This document shows, piece after piece, positions 1 to 8,482 of a DNA stretch of 64,000 bases. Each line of letters begins with the position of its first letter. Position 1 is the first letter of the stretch. The stretch covers positions 1 to 64,000 of the forward strand of contig JAGNJD010000007.1 of the NCBI GenBank assembly GCA_018000835.1. The letters are read 5' to 3'. This DNA comes from Candidatus Goldiibacteriota bacterium (GTDB taxonomy: Bacteria > Oederibacteriota > PGYV01 > DSYL01). The translations under genes were made by a program, and so were the position numbers. The notes beneath the pieces were generated by a model. It made no database searches, was not told the origin of the DNA, and worked only from the letters and a program-made list of their open reading frames with translations.

Positions 1-273
1 TGTTCAAAATTTCGCTCTACGTTTCGTTTAAACGAGAGATCTTGTCCCGGGTAGATATCTATCTACCCCCGATTTTTAGATTCCACTCTTTTCCCTATCT
101 TTTGTTTTTAATATTTTATTAAGAGCACCCAGCCTATCTTTATTCATTATTTTCAACCTTGCTATGTGTATACCATGTCTATCCTTATTCCCACCTTTTA
201 TATTTTAACCTCTTGTTTTTTAATTTTTTTAAGGGTATAATCAAAAAATAAACATGGTATAAAGGTTAAAAAC
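1..273. other. Leading non-coding region with a palindrome
   Basis: I see no gene here. A perfect inverted repeat (GGGTAGATA, two-base loop, TATCTACCC) spans 49-68, with a smaller palindrome TCGTTTAAACGA just upstream. These may belong to the 3' end of a gene outside the window, but no T-tract follows closely, so a terminator call is not secure. The right end holds the promoter of the DUF502 gene. Confidence 0.4.
213..241 (+). promoter_or_regulatory. Putative sigma-70 promoter of the DUF502-PilZ unit
   Basis: TTGTTT at 213-218 is separated by 17 bases from a perfect TATAAT at 236-241, 32 bases before the ATG at 274. The spacing and -10 box are consensus-like. A weak AAGGTT ribosome site follows. 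Confidence 0.55.
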
Positions 274-921
274 ATGAAAAACAAAACATTGAAATTTATA
301 AAAAAAATAACCACAAAAGTAACGTCTCAGTTTATAGCTGGTCTTGTTGTAGTCCTGCCGCTTGTAATTTCCATTGTAATCATAATATTTTTACTTGAAA
401 AACTTGATGGTATTTTAAGACCTTTTGTTGCCCAATATCTTGGCATAAACGTACCAGGCCTTGGCCTTATTACCCTCCTTGTTGCAATATGGTTGATTGG
501 TTTACTGGCAACTAATTTTGTAGGTAAAAAAATAATATCTTTATACGAATCAATGCTTCATAAAATACCCATTATAAATACCATCTTTGGAAGTTTAAAA
601 CAAATAAGCGACACTATTTTTTCAGATAAGAACAAGGCGTTTAGACAGGTTGTTGCAATTAACTTTCCTCTTTATGGAGTTTATACCATTGGTTTTGTAA
701 CAAGTTCCAAAAAAATAAACGCCCGGATAAAAGGAAAAGAAAAAGTAATGCACGTTTTCGTTCCGACTGCTCCAAATCCGACTTCTGGTTTTTTAATACT
801 TGTTCCCATGAAAAACATTATTCCATTAAAAATTTCTGTTGAAGAGGCTTTAAAAATAGTTGTTTCAATGGGCGTCGTTCAGCCGGGAGAATACGAAAAA
901 ACAAAAATAAGGCTAAAATAA
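274..921 (+). CDS. DUF502 family membrane protein
   Basis: This 215-residue protein matches the DUF502 family, whose function is unknown. There is a basic N-terminus, a hydrophobic helix at about residues 18-42, a second at about 60-82, and then a soluble part. Family-typical segments include 'LYESMLHKIPIINTIFGSLKQ' shortened to its core IPIINTIFGSLKQ, and VFVPTAPNPTSGFLILVP near residues 160-178. It is probably an inner-membrane protein. The next gene begins two bases after its stop, so it is likely co-transcribed with the PilZ protein. Length is usual for the family. Confidence 0.85.
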   Translation: MKNKTLKFIKKITTKVTSQFIAGLVVVLPLVISIVIIIFLLEKLDGILRPFVAQYLGINVPGLGLITLLVAIWLIGLLATNFVGKKIISLYESMLHKIPIINTIFGSLKQISDTIFSDKNKAFRQVVAINFPLYGVYTIGFVTSSKKINARIKGKEKVMHVFVPTAPNPTSGFLILVPMKNIIPLKISVEEALKIVVSMGVVQPGEYEKTKIRLK

Positions 922-923
922 TC

Positions 924-1364
924 ATGGAAATGCAAAAGGGATATCTTTATAAAAGACAGTATGAGAGAGTTCCGGACGTATTAAAAATAGTATACTATCC
1001 CGTATATGGATCTGCGTCAAAAGTTCTAAATTCCGATGATTATAAAGATACCACAATAGAAAAACTGAAAAGTAAAAATGGAGCAAGTTCTTTTATTCAG
1101 GCAATGACGGAAGACATAAGCAAAGGCGGCATGTCAATAGCAACTGACGTTCCATTATCAATAGGCATGCACATCATTATTGACTTATTTCTGCCAAGAG
1201 TGTCAAAACCAGTTAAAATCCTCGCGGAAGTCCGTAACGTTGAAAAATCGATCAAAAGTTCGTCGTCGTATAAAGCTGGATTAAAAATAATTTCCATAAG
1301 CAAATCGGATTTAAAAAGAATAGAAGCAAGAATAATGGAATTAAAAGGGTTCGGTAACAAATAA
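924..1364 (+). CDS. PilZ domain protein (probable c-di-GMP receptor)
   Basis: A 146-residue protein with a PilZ domain. Both halves of the c-di-GMP binding signature are visible: RQYER (the RxxxR motif, near residue 11) and DISKGG (the DxSxxG motif, near residue 64). A beta-barrel-like stretch and a C-terminal helix follow. An insertion of about 30 residues lies between the two motifs. It sits two bases after the DUF502 gene and 29 bases before a small gene with its own strong ribosome site. It probably reads c-di-GMP and acts on an unknown partner, perhaps one of its neighbours. A second in-frame ATG lies at 930. Confidence 0.85.
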   Translation: MEMQKGYLYKRQYERVPDVLKIVYYPVYGSASKVLNSDDYKDTTIEKLKSKNGASSFIQAMTEDISKGGMSIATDVPLSIGMHIIIDLFLPRVSKPVKILAEVRNVEKSIKSSSSYKAGLKIISISKSDLKRIEARIMELKGFGNK

Positions 1365-1393
1365 AAAAATAATAATATTTAAGGAGGTATAAC

Positions 1394-1702
1394 ATGGCAG
1401 AAAGATATGTAAAATTGCAAAACAATCTTTATTTTGACACCAAAGACAGAGTCATAGTAAAAAACATGGGGGACCGTTTTGTTTTCGTTCGTCATGACAG
1501 GCGCAGAAAAAACATCAGCATTCCGGATGAAAAAAGGGCACAGGAAAAAATAAAAAAAGGGATGAAGCAAATAGGCAACAATCTTTATTTTGACCCGGCC
1601 ACAAAGCAGATTTACAAACAAATAGGCGACAAACTTGTTTTGTACTCCAGAGACCGGAGAAAAGAAAATAAACCGGTAGCAATGGAAAGAAGGAAAGAAT
1701 AA
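1394..1702 (+). CDS. Small protein with a duplicated NLYFD motif unit, function unknown
   Basis: I do not recognise this 102-residue, highly basic protein. It consists of two similar units of about 40 residues: one around residues 6-45 and one around 58-97. Each carries NNLYFD, then a GDRFVFV or GDKLVLY strand, then a basic R/D-rich end (HDRRRK and SRDRRK). This looks like internal duplication of a small beta module. A near-ideal AAGGAGGT ribosome site at 1381-1388 supports the start and suggests strong translation. It is the third gene in line after DUF502 and PilZ, so it may belong to the same c-di-GMP-responsive unit. No signal peptide or membrane segment is visible. Confidence 0.75.
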   Translation: MAERYVKLQNNLYFDTKDRVIVKNMGDRFVFVRHDRRRKNISIPDEKRAQEKIKKGMKQIGNNLYFDPATKQIYKQIGDKLVLYSRDRRKENKPVAMERRKE

Positions 1703-1786
1703 TTTATACATTGCCGGCTGCTGATTGTGGTTTGACAAAGTTCCATGCGTTCCATATACTTTAATAGTAAAATATTGTTGGAACAG

Positions 1787-1956
1787 CATTAAAAATGTTT
1801 TATTTACTTTGCCAGGAGGGTTCCAGGGGTGCTGTGGAATATCACTGGTATTCCTCGTCCCCTGGTCAATCAACTAAATCCCGTAAAGATAATTTCCACG
1901 GGACAAATTGATTGAATTTTTTGTGGTAGCCTCGGGCTTTAGCCCGAGGGTGTCCA
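1787..1956 (+). repeat. Structured dispersed repeat R1, copy 1
   Basis: About 168 bp that recur in inverted orientation at 46237-46405 with roughly ten differences by eye. The element is made of nested inverted repeats. Arm 1 is CCAGGGG (1823-1829) with CCCCTGG (1859-1865), enclosing GGAATA (1836-1841) with TATTCC (1849-1854). Arm 2 is TCAATCA (1866-1872) with TGATTGA (1909-1915), enclosing CCCGT (1880-1884) with ACGGG (1898-1902). Arm 3 is CCTCGGGCT with AGCCCGAGG (1930-1949). It fills most of the gap between the small protein gene and the convergent PorV gene. No coding function is apparent. Confidence 0.8.
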
Positions 1957-2036
1957 ACTAATAGATAATTAATTCACCGGTATTCTATATTTGTTTCAAT
2001 TTTCCGCTTTTTTATATCGGCAATCTGCAATTGCTT

Positions 2037-3263
2037 TTATTCCCCCAGTATCGGTATGTTATATTTATCCGTTGATGATATTTTTATTTTTATCGTATCC
2101 GACGAGTTTGAAACGTCGTTTTCATCCACTACCGTTAAAACCGCCCTGTATTCCCCTTCATCCATGGGCATGCCATCGGACTTTAATCCATCCCATATCA
2201 ATACTTCGTCAGGATTACCAGACCCAAACCATGACTTAACCACGTTCCCCTTCCAGTCTGTAATATCAATTTTCCATTTATATATTTCAAATTTTGCTTT
2301 TGCGTAAACCCTTATATATGTCTTTTTTATGCCGCCTATTGGTGAAAATATTTCCGGTTCAGCCTTTAATTTCAGTTCATAACCGCCAAATCTATATGAC
2401 AGGGCTATTTTATGAGACATTACAAGTTCATTAAAAGACACCCCATAATCAAAGGAAATGTCCTGATATAAAACGCCAAATCCGGTCGTAACGTTTCCTG
2501 TCGTATTATATCCCCCGCGGAGATACAAAAGATTAAATAAGCCGTATTCTATTCCTGCGTAAACAGCCGGGTCCGATTCTATAAAATATTTTTCTGCATC
2601 AACGGCAATTCTTAACTGCTTATCCAGCAATTTCATGCCTAGTCCGGCACGAACCGATGTTACTAATTTTTCTTCGTCATCTTCAAATTTTACGCTTAAA
2701 GGAACGATATTTTTAAAAATTAATCCTGCATCCCATACGTCGCCAAAAGCCCTGTAAACAGAAACATCCGAATTAAATCCCATATAACTTTTATCTTCAA
2801 TGCTTTTAATTGCAAACTTAACGGATAACCCGGCACGGATGCCTGCAAATAAAAGTTTACCATAACTTAAACTTCCAAAAACATCCCTTACAACGCCTTC
2901 TTCCGTTCCAGGATTGCCTTCCGTATCAAATTTTTCATAAGTACCATAATTCATCAAACCGGCAAAGACACCAAGTCCCCCGCTCGTTCCCATTGGAGTC
3001 ACGATCGAAATCTGTTCGTAATTTGCACCTTCAAAAAAAGTTTCAACGGACATGTAAACTTCATTTTTATTTAATGCGTCGAGATATGCAGGATTAAAAA
3101 AAATAGCAGACGAATCAAAACAATTTGCAACTCCAGCACCGCCCATTGACATGGTTCTGATGCCGGTCTCCTTGCTTAAAATCTCAAAAGGTATTCCGCC
3201 AAGTTCTGCAAAAATTACGTTTGCAATAAAAAAAGCAATTATCACAAATAACGTTTTTTTCAT
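2037..3263 (-). CDS. PorV/PorQ family outer-membrane protein with C-terminal FlgD-like domain
   Basis: A 408-residue protein with a signal peptide (about 1-19), then the PorV/PorQ N-terminal hallmark near residues 35-60 (GIRTMSMGGAGVA, followed by AIFFNPAYLD). A beta-barrel runs to about residue 290, with alternating hydrophobic strands. The final ~100 residues form a FlgD-type Ig-like module: IDITDWKGNVVKSW, then IWDGLKSDG, then GEYRAVLTVVD. In Bacteroidetes, PorV is an outer-membrane component of type IX secretion, but the wider family occurs in many didermic candidate phyla without that pathway shown. It lies two bases after the trpB-like gene, so the two may share a transcript. Confidence 0.85.
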   Translation of the reverse strand: MKKTLFVIIAFFIANVIFAELGGIPFEILSKETGIRTMSMGGAGVANCFDSSAIFFNPAYLDALNKNEVYMSVETFFEGANYEQISIVTPMGTSGGLGVFAGLMNYGTYEKFDTEGNPGTEEGVVRDVFGSLSYGKLLFAGIRAGLSVKFAIKSIEDKSYMGFNSDVSVYRAFGDVWDAGLIFKNIVPLSVKFEDDEEKLVTSVRAGLGMKLLDKQLRIAVDAEKYFIESDPAVYAGIEYGLFNLLYLRGGYNTTGNVTTGFGVLYQDISFDYGVSFNELVMSHKIALSYRFGGYELKLKAEPEIFSPIGGIKKTYIRVYAKAKFEIYKWKIDITDWKGNVVKSWFGSGNPDEVLIWDGLKSDGMPMDEGEYRAVLTVVDENDVSNSSDTIKIKISSTDKYNIPILGE

Positions 3264-3265
3264 TT

Positions 3266-4705
3266 TTACACCTTTGGCAGTCCGGACAATCCCTGTTTTA
3301 AACTTTCTTCAGAAAGCGGGACGTCCTTCATTTGTTTTGAAAGATATTGTTCGTATGCGGTTAAATCAAAGTTACCATGCCCGCTGCAATTAAATAATAT
3401 CACTCTTTTTTCTCCTTTATTTTTGGCATCAATTGCCTCATCAATTGCACACTTTATTGCATGAGCGGTTTCAGGAGCAGGTATTATGCCTTCAGTTTTG
3501 GAAAAAAGTATTGCCGCATCAAAAACAGGTATCTGATCATAAGCAACTGCTTCTATAACTTTTTCCTTTGCAAGTTGCGATAAAATAGGGGAAGCACCGT
3601 GATAACGTAATCCGCCGGCATGAATTCCGTCCGGAACAAATTTATGTCCCAGAGTAAACATTTTCATCAACGGAGTCATCTCTCCTGTGTCGCCAAAATC
3701 ATACGCATAAATACCTCTTGTAAGAGATGGACATGCAGTTGGTTCTACTGCCACGGCTCTCAATTTCTTTTTGTTGCCTTTTAATTTATCATATAAAAAC
3801 GGGAATACTATTCCCCCGAAATTAGAACCGCCGCCACAGCATGCTATCACTACGTCCGGATAATCTCCTGCCATTTCCATTTGTTTTTTTGCTTCAAGTC
3901 CTATTACCGTCTGATGTAATAAAACATGATTTAAAACGCTTCCCAGACTGTATTTTGTATCCGGACTTTTAACAGCCATTTCAACTGCTTCTGAAATTGC
4001 AATTCCAAGAGCACCGGGTGTTTCCGGATTTTCGGCAAGTATTTTTCTACCAACGTCGGTCAGATTTGTCGGTGATGAATGAACGGTGGCACCCCAGGTT
4101 TCCATCATAAGCCGTCTGTATGGTTTATGATTATAACTAACCTTTACCATAAAAACTTCGACTTCCAGACCGATCATTTTCCCTGCAAAAGCGAGAGCAG
4201 AGCCCCATTGACCTGCACCAGTTTCTGTCGTTAATTTTTTTACCCCTTCTTTTTTATTGTAATACGCCTGGGCAACTGCAGTATTTGGTTTATGACTGCC
4301 TGCCGGTGAAACGCCTTCGTATTTATAATAAATTTTTGCAGGGGTTCCAAGTGCTTTTTCAAGATTTAAAGCCCTGTAAAGCGGAGACGGCCTCCACAAT
4401 TTATAAATGTCAATTACCTCCCCTGGAATATCAATCCATCTTTGCGGGGAAAGTTCCTGCATTATAAGCCCCTTTGGGAAAATCGGGGCAAGGTCATCGG
4501 GAGTTACAAACATTCTGTTGGCTGGATTTATGTATTGGTCAAATGGTTTTGGTAAATCAGCCAGTATGTTATACCATACGGATGGTATGTCTTTTTCATC
4601 AAGTAAAAATTTTCTCTGGTTTCTTTTCAAAACGTTAACAGATTTAACTGATTTTTGTTTTACAACTTTCTTTTTAACGTTTTTACTTTGTTTTTTCTTT
4701 TTCAC
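3266..4705 (-). CDS. trpB: TrpB2-type tryptophan synthase beta chain (PLP-dependent)
   Basis: A 479-residue member of the TrpB2 branch, which joins indole and serine to make tryptophan. The PLP-lysine segment GSHKPNTA lies near residue 135, the ETGAGQWG loop near 161, and the phosphate-binding [10 protein letters not shown] near 285. The gene begins at a GTG codon supported by GGAGGG eight bases upstream. That start adds about 30 very Lys-rich residues before the family's usual beginning (FLLDEKDIP). No trpA, trpC, trpD or trpF is nearby; trpE and trpG lie 3 kb downstream in a different unit. TrpB2 enzymes often stand alone, so the indole may be salvaged or supplied by a TrpA encoded elsewhere. 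Confidence 0.92.
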   Translation of the reverse strand: MKKKKQSKNVKKKVVKQKSVKSVNVLKRNQRKFLLDEKDIPSVWYNILADLPKPFDQYINPANRMFVTPDDLAPIFPKGLIMQELSPQRWIDIPGEVIDIYKLWRPSPLYRALNLEKALGTPAKIYYKYEGVSPAGSHKPNTAVAQAYYNKKEGVKKLTTETGAGQWGSALAFAGKMIGLEVEVFMVKVSYNHKPYRRLMMETWGATVHSSPTNLTDVGRKILAENPETPGALGIAISEAVEMAVKSPDTKYSLGSVLNHVLLHQTVIGLEAKKQMEMAGDYPDVVIACCGGGSNFGGIVFPFLYDKLKGNKKKLRAVAVEPTACPSLTRGIYAYDFGDTGEMTPLMKMFTLGHKFVPDGIHAGGLRYHGASPILSQLAKEKVIEAVAYDQIPVFDAAILFSKTEGIIPAPETAHAIKCAIDEAIDAKNKGEKRVILFNCSGHGNFDLTAYEQYLSKQMKDVPLSEESLKQGLSGLPKV

Positions 4706-4999
4706 GTAAACCCTCCTATGTGAAATTATGTTATTAATATAACACTTTGAAACCGTTTCGTCTACTATTTTTTACGTTCCGGTGCAGGCGTCATTGCAGT
4801 TACGTAAATTTAATGTGCAAAAGTAAAAATAAGAATGAAAAATTTTTAACCGTTGAACATAAAATTATTTTATGTTATCATCTTTTTCAATAATTTTATA
4901 ACGGCATAATTAAAAGAGTATGTAAAACATGTCAATGTAATCTTATTAAAGATTTTGAAAATATGAGGCGTCATTGCATCGTCAATTACAGGAGAAAGC
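4706..4999. other. Divergent intergenic region between trpB and the CvpA gene
   Basis: No gene is visible. The region must hold the promoters of two divergent genes. A 13-base direct repeat, AGGCGTCATTGCA, occurs near 4787 and near 4968, the second copy just before the CvpA ribosome site. I see no clear paired -35/-10 boxes. Confidence 0.35.
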
Positions 5000-5518
5000 A
5001 TGAATTTCGTAGACGTTTTATTAATTTTAATAATTTTTGCTTTTTTTGCCATTGGATGGAAAATGCGCGGCATTTATATTCTTTTTCTTATAGTTGCTTT
5101 TTTTGCCGGAATCATAATGTCAAACATAGCATATCCTTTTTTTTTACACGTGTTCTTTAAATCGTCCATAAAAGAATCAAAATCAATAATACTATCTTAC
5201 GTTATTTCTTTTATTATTTTTGCATCAATCGTAGTTATAATCGGCATTTTAATATCCAAATTCTTTGACGTCATGAATTTAACCGTTTTTGACAGATTGC
5301 TGGGGGCTTTATTTTTATCGGCAATAAGCATAATCCCGGTTTATTTTATTTTCAGTTCTTTCGCGCAGATGAATCTTTTTGGTTTTAAAAATGCAACAAA
5401 AACGTCCCTTTTATTTCCTCTGCTGGAAAACTACATTCTTTTTATAATTAAAATCCCCATTTTTAAGACAATCAAAATTCATTTTATGTCTCTTTTTTCA
5501 AAAAAAGTAGTAATTTAA
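5000..5518 (+). CDS. CvpA family membrane protein
   Basis: A 172-residue protein of the CvpA (colicin V production) family. Four hydrophobic helices are visible at about 5-22, 24-48, 62-88 and 97-122. The family-typical FDRLLGALF segment sits before the fourth helix. The start is set by AGGAG eight bases upstream of the ATG. CvpA-like proteins sit in the inner membrane and contribute to envelope homeostasis, but the molecular activity is not settled. It is transcribed away from trpB and converges on the next gene. Confidence 0.8.
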   Translation: MNFVDVLLILIIFAFFAIGWKMRGIYILFLIVAFFAGIIMSNIAYPFFLHVFFKSSIKESKSIILSYVISFIIFASIVVIIGILISKFFDVMNLTVFDRLLGALFLSAISIIPVYFIFSSFAQMNLFGFKNATKTSLLFPLLENYILFIIKIPIFKTIKIHFMSLFSKKVVI

Positions 5519-5579
5519 AATTATTGACCGGTTAGATGTCTATAGTAATCAAAACATGGAATCCCTGTAAAAATTCACG

Positions 5580-6332
5580 TCAGACGTCTTTGCCTTGTTT
5601 GTCTGAATTTTGTCCTAATATGTCGGATAAATCGATTTTTTCTTTTTTCTTTTTATTAATCTGTGAAATCCTCTGAAAAAGGACGATGACAAATATGATG
5701 AACAAAAAAAACAACAAAAAAGAAAAAATTATAAAAGGATTTAAATGCAGGAATACGCTTGACAATATACCCGCGATTAAAAGAACGACGACAAAACCAA
5801 GAACGACGTTTAGCAGTACATATTTTTTCATGGAAGTCAGGAAATCCTTAAAAATATTTTCACGTTTTTCTTTTATTCCAAAATCTTTTTTTGCTGAAAA
5901 ACTTTTCGTATTGTCTATAATACCAATATATTTATCAATAAAATCTTCCCTGTATTTGCCCCTATTTTTTTCATACCAAATTTTTAAATCATCCAGTTTG
6001 TTAAATCTGGAATATAGCGTTATCAGCATGTTATGAACGTATTCGTTATAAAAATTAAATTGCAATGCCTTAAAATACACGTTCACTGCTTTTTTATCGC
6101 TCTTCTTAAAATATAAATTCCCGAGTTTTACGTATATTTGCTCGTTGCCCTCTGAATAGGTCAATGCCTTGTTATAATTTAATATTGCTTTATCAACGTC
6201 GTCCATTTCTGCTGCATTGTCCCCCTTTTGGGCGAAACTGATAAATGCCTGTTCCCGGTTAAGTTCTTTCCCGCACAAAGGGCATAGAGTAATTGCATTA
6301 CCCGTCTCTGCACCACAATGTGGACAAATCAT
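5580..6332 (-). CDS. Zinc-ribbon / TPR membrane protein
   Basis: A 250-residue protein with an N-terminal zinc ribbon (CPHCG at 3-7 and CPLCGKEL at 17-24). TPR-like helical repeats follow at about 30-120, including AILNYNKALTYSEG and VNVYFKALQFN. Two adjacent transmembrane helices lie at about 172-196 and 198-220, and the tail is a short basic cytoplasmic stretch. A good AAGGAG ribosome site precedes the ATG. It is probably an inner-membrane scaffold with its TPR and zinc ribbon in the cytoplasm. I do not recognise a specific function. It stands alone on the minus strand, facing the CvpA gene. Confidence 0.7.
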   Translation of the reverse strand: MICPHCGAETGNAITLCPLCGKELNREQAFISFAQKGDNAAEMDDVDKAILNYNKALTYSEGNEQIYVKLGNLYFKKSDKKAVNVYFKALQFNFYNEYVHNMLITLYSRFNKLDDLKIWYEKNRGKYREDFIDKYIGIIDNTKSFSAKKDFGIKEKRENIFKDFLTSMKKYVLLNVVLGFVVVLLIAGILSSVFLHLNPFIIFSFLLFFLFIIFVIVLFQRISQINKKKKEKIDLSDILGQNSDKQGKDV

Positions 6333-6450
6333 GTTTCAATACTCCTTAAAAAAGCTTTTTATTTTTACAACTGCTGTTTATTAATACAAACGTTTTCCAT
6401 TTTATGTTATGAATTACTTACCGGCATCGGTCCAAGAGCAATTCAATGCG

Positions 6451-7908
6451 TTATTTATAGGGATTCGGATATATCGTAAATCTGAAACTCACGTAACCCA
6501 GCCAGTTATAGCCTCCGGGAAAATGAAAATATCCTATGTTAAAATTAATGAACCTGTCTATATACGTATTGATTAAATAATAATCCGGCAAAAACGGTTT
6601 GCTGTTTGATTGCCATGGAACCACATATTCTATCCTGAATGGTAATTTTTCGAAAAATGGTATTCTTCTGTCCATGCCGACATAATATGAAAAAACCGAT
6701 GGCTTGACGTAATTCTGTCCCGTCGGTTCCATGCTTATATACGGGGAAAGCCATCCCATAAAAGATGTTTGTTCATGACCATTTGGCGAAAGCATTGCAC
6801 CGAGATGAAAAGTAATCCCCAAAAACGTTTTTATGCTTGACGATAAATATCCGCCATACAGTTGAACCAAAGGCGTATCTTTTGTAAACGTTTTATTTAT
6901 TCCAGTTGCACTGGTTGCTCCAAGCGAATCTTTAAACAGCAAGGTATACGTTCCACCAATTCCAAACGAAACTGGAAAATCAAAATCGTTTAAAAACGTC
7001 CATTTAACGTCTGCCGTTAACAAAGAAACGCCTATTTTTTCAATGCCGTCGGATTTCTTTACGTATTCGTCCATGTGCTCGCCATTTATTGAACCTATGA
7101 TATAAGTAAACAACACGTCGGCATTCAATCCAAAATTGTTAAAAATATTGTTCCTGTAACCGGTTGGCATGAGTATCAGCCCTGTTCTTTGGTTTGGAAA
7201 AGGGACGACGTCCTGGATTTCTGTTTTTTCAGATTCATACCCTTTTACGTCAACCGTTGATATTGCATAAAAATACCTTATCGCAGGTTCTACTTCCTCA
7301 TCGTCATATTTTAAATTTTCTTTGACAAATTTATAAAACTGCAGATTTTCAGCCGTCTTTCCCCTGTATATGTTATATCCCGCGATGTCAAACGAGCCTT
7401 TAAATGGCATGTCCCATATCAAAGATGCCTTTTCTATGTCCTGCCTGACTTTAAAATTATTTGGTTTATATGGCGGTATCAATAGCGGCGACGTAACTGC
7501 CACCGGGGTTGATAATATTTTTTTATCCTGCTGGTCAACTGCCTCTATCTGATAAAAATACGTCGTATTTGACGTAATCCCGGCATCAACGTATAAATTT
7601 TCTTTTACGTTCTCTGTATTTATTTTTACGAAATCGGATGGTTGTGCGACGTTTGAGACCTTTCTGTAAATGTTATAATACAGGTCTTCTTCCGCGGGTT
7701 TCTGCCACTGTAATTTTATCCTGTCAATTTCAGAAGTATCAAAAGTAACGTTAAACTGAAAAACGTTTTGTGGTTGTACGGTAACCTGGGATGGTGTGGA
7801 AATGCCTGCTGTGTCGGTTAACGGCACAGGGAGATTTACTTCGTTTCCCGGGTAAGCAAAAATAGTCATGCAAAAAAACAAAATTAAATAAAAATTTTTT
7901 TTAATCAT
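6451..7908 (-). CDS. Fibronectin type III surface protein with predicted C-terminal beta-barrel
   Basis: A 485-residue protein with a signal peptide (about 1-19), then two FN3 modules at about 50-140 and 150-235. Each has the YNIYR pattern (YYNIYRKVS and GYNIYRGKT) and a YFY(Q/A)I strand. The remaining ~250 residues alternate like beta-barrel strands, as in GFGIGGTYTLLFKDS, and end in FRFTIYPNPYK. It is probably anchored in the outer membrane. Its ATG overlaps the stop of trpG (ATGA), so translation may be coupled to the anthranilate synthase genes despite no obvious metabolic link. The natural ligand is unknown. Confidence 0.75.
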   Translation of the reverse strand: MIKKNFYLILFFCMTIFAYPGNEVNLPVPLTDTAGISTPSQVTVQPQNVFQFNVTFDTSEIDRIKLQWQKPAEEDLYYNIYRKVSNVAQPSDFVKINTENVKENLYVDAGITSNTTYFYQIEAVDQQDKKILSTPVAVTSPLLIPPYKPNNFKVRQDIEKASLIWDMPFKGSFDIAGYNIYRGKTAENLQFYKFVKENLKYDDEEVEPAIRYFYAISTVDVKGYESEKTEIQDVVPFPNQRTGLILMPTGYRNNIFNNFGLNADVLFTYIIGSINGEHMDEYVKKSDGIEKIGVSLLTADVKWTFLNDFDFPVSFGIGGTYTLLFKDSLGATSATGINKTFTKDTPLVQLYGGYLSSSIKTFLGITFHLGAMLSPNGHEQTSFMGWLSPYISMEPTGQNYVKPSVFSYYVGMDRRIPFFEKLPFRIEYVVPWQSNSKPFLPDYYLINTYIDRFINFNIGYFHFPGGYNWLGYVSFRFTIYPNPYK

Positions 7909-8468
7909 AATTTTATAAAATTCCTTATTATTTTTTTCCCCTCTTCAGTTAATATTGATTCAGGATGAAACTGCACTCCAAAAAGAGGATATTTTTTATG
8001 TTTTAAACCCATTATCTCACCCTGCCTGGTCCATGCATTTATTACAAGTTCGTGCGGAAGCGTTTTTTTATCAACAACGAGAGAATGATAACGCGTGGCA
8101 TTAAAAGGATTTTTTACGTTCCTATAGATATCCATACCGTTATGATAAATCGCAGAAACTTTACCATGCATAATCCGGAAGTTACGCTTTATCTTTCCGC
8201 CAAGGGCTTCCGCTATGCACTGATGTCCGAGACAGACGCCGAGTATGGGAACATCTTTCATAAATTCCAAAATGACTGATTTTGATATGCCTGCATTTTC
8301 AGGCCATGAAGGTCCTGGAGAAATTACTATTTTGGACGGCCTTATTTTTTTTATTTCATCAATCGTTATTTTGTCGTTTTTAAACACGAGCACCTTTTTC
8401 TCTGTTTCTCCGATATACTGAACCAGATTATACGTGAACGAATCATAATTATCAATTACAACCAGCAT
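7905..8468 (-). CDS. trpG: Anthranilate/aminodeoxychorismate synthase glutamine amidotransferase
   Basis: A 187-residue class I glutamine amidotransferase that releases ammonia from glutamine for TrpE. The catalytic Cys lies in GVCLGHQCIAEALGG (near 79), and His/Glu in VQFHPESI (near 170). The N-terminus LVVIDNYDSFTYNLVQYIG is typical of TrpG/PabA. It is 14 bases downstream of trpE, which makes the anthranilate role likely. In organisms with one copy, the same subunit often also serves p-aminobenzoate synthesis (PabA). Its stop overlaps the following FN3 gene by four bases. Confidence 0.93.
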   Translation of the reverse strand: MLVVIDNYDSFTYNLVQYIGETEKKVLVFKNDKITIDEIKKIRPSKIVISPGPSWPENAGISKSVILEFMKDVPILGVCLGHQCIAEALGGKIKRNFRIMHGKVSAIYHNGMDIYRNVKNPFNATRYHSLVVDKKTLPHELVINAWTRQGEIMGLKHKKYPLFGVQFHPESILTEEGKKIIRNFIKL

Positions 8469-8482
8469 TCCCTGCTATCTCC

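Noticed and set aside
1379-1873. 164-codon minus-strand open frame
   Set aside because: It overlaps the small protein gene with a strong ribosome site and runs into repeat R1; its C-terminal half is antisense to that gene.
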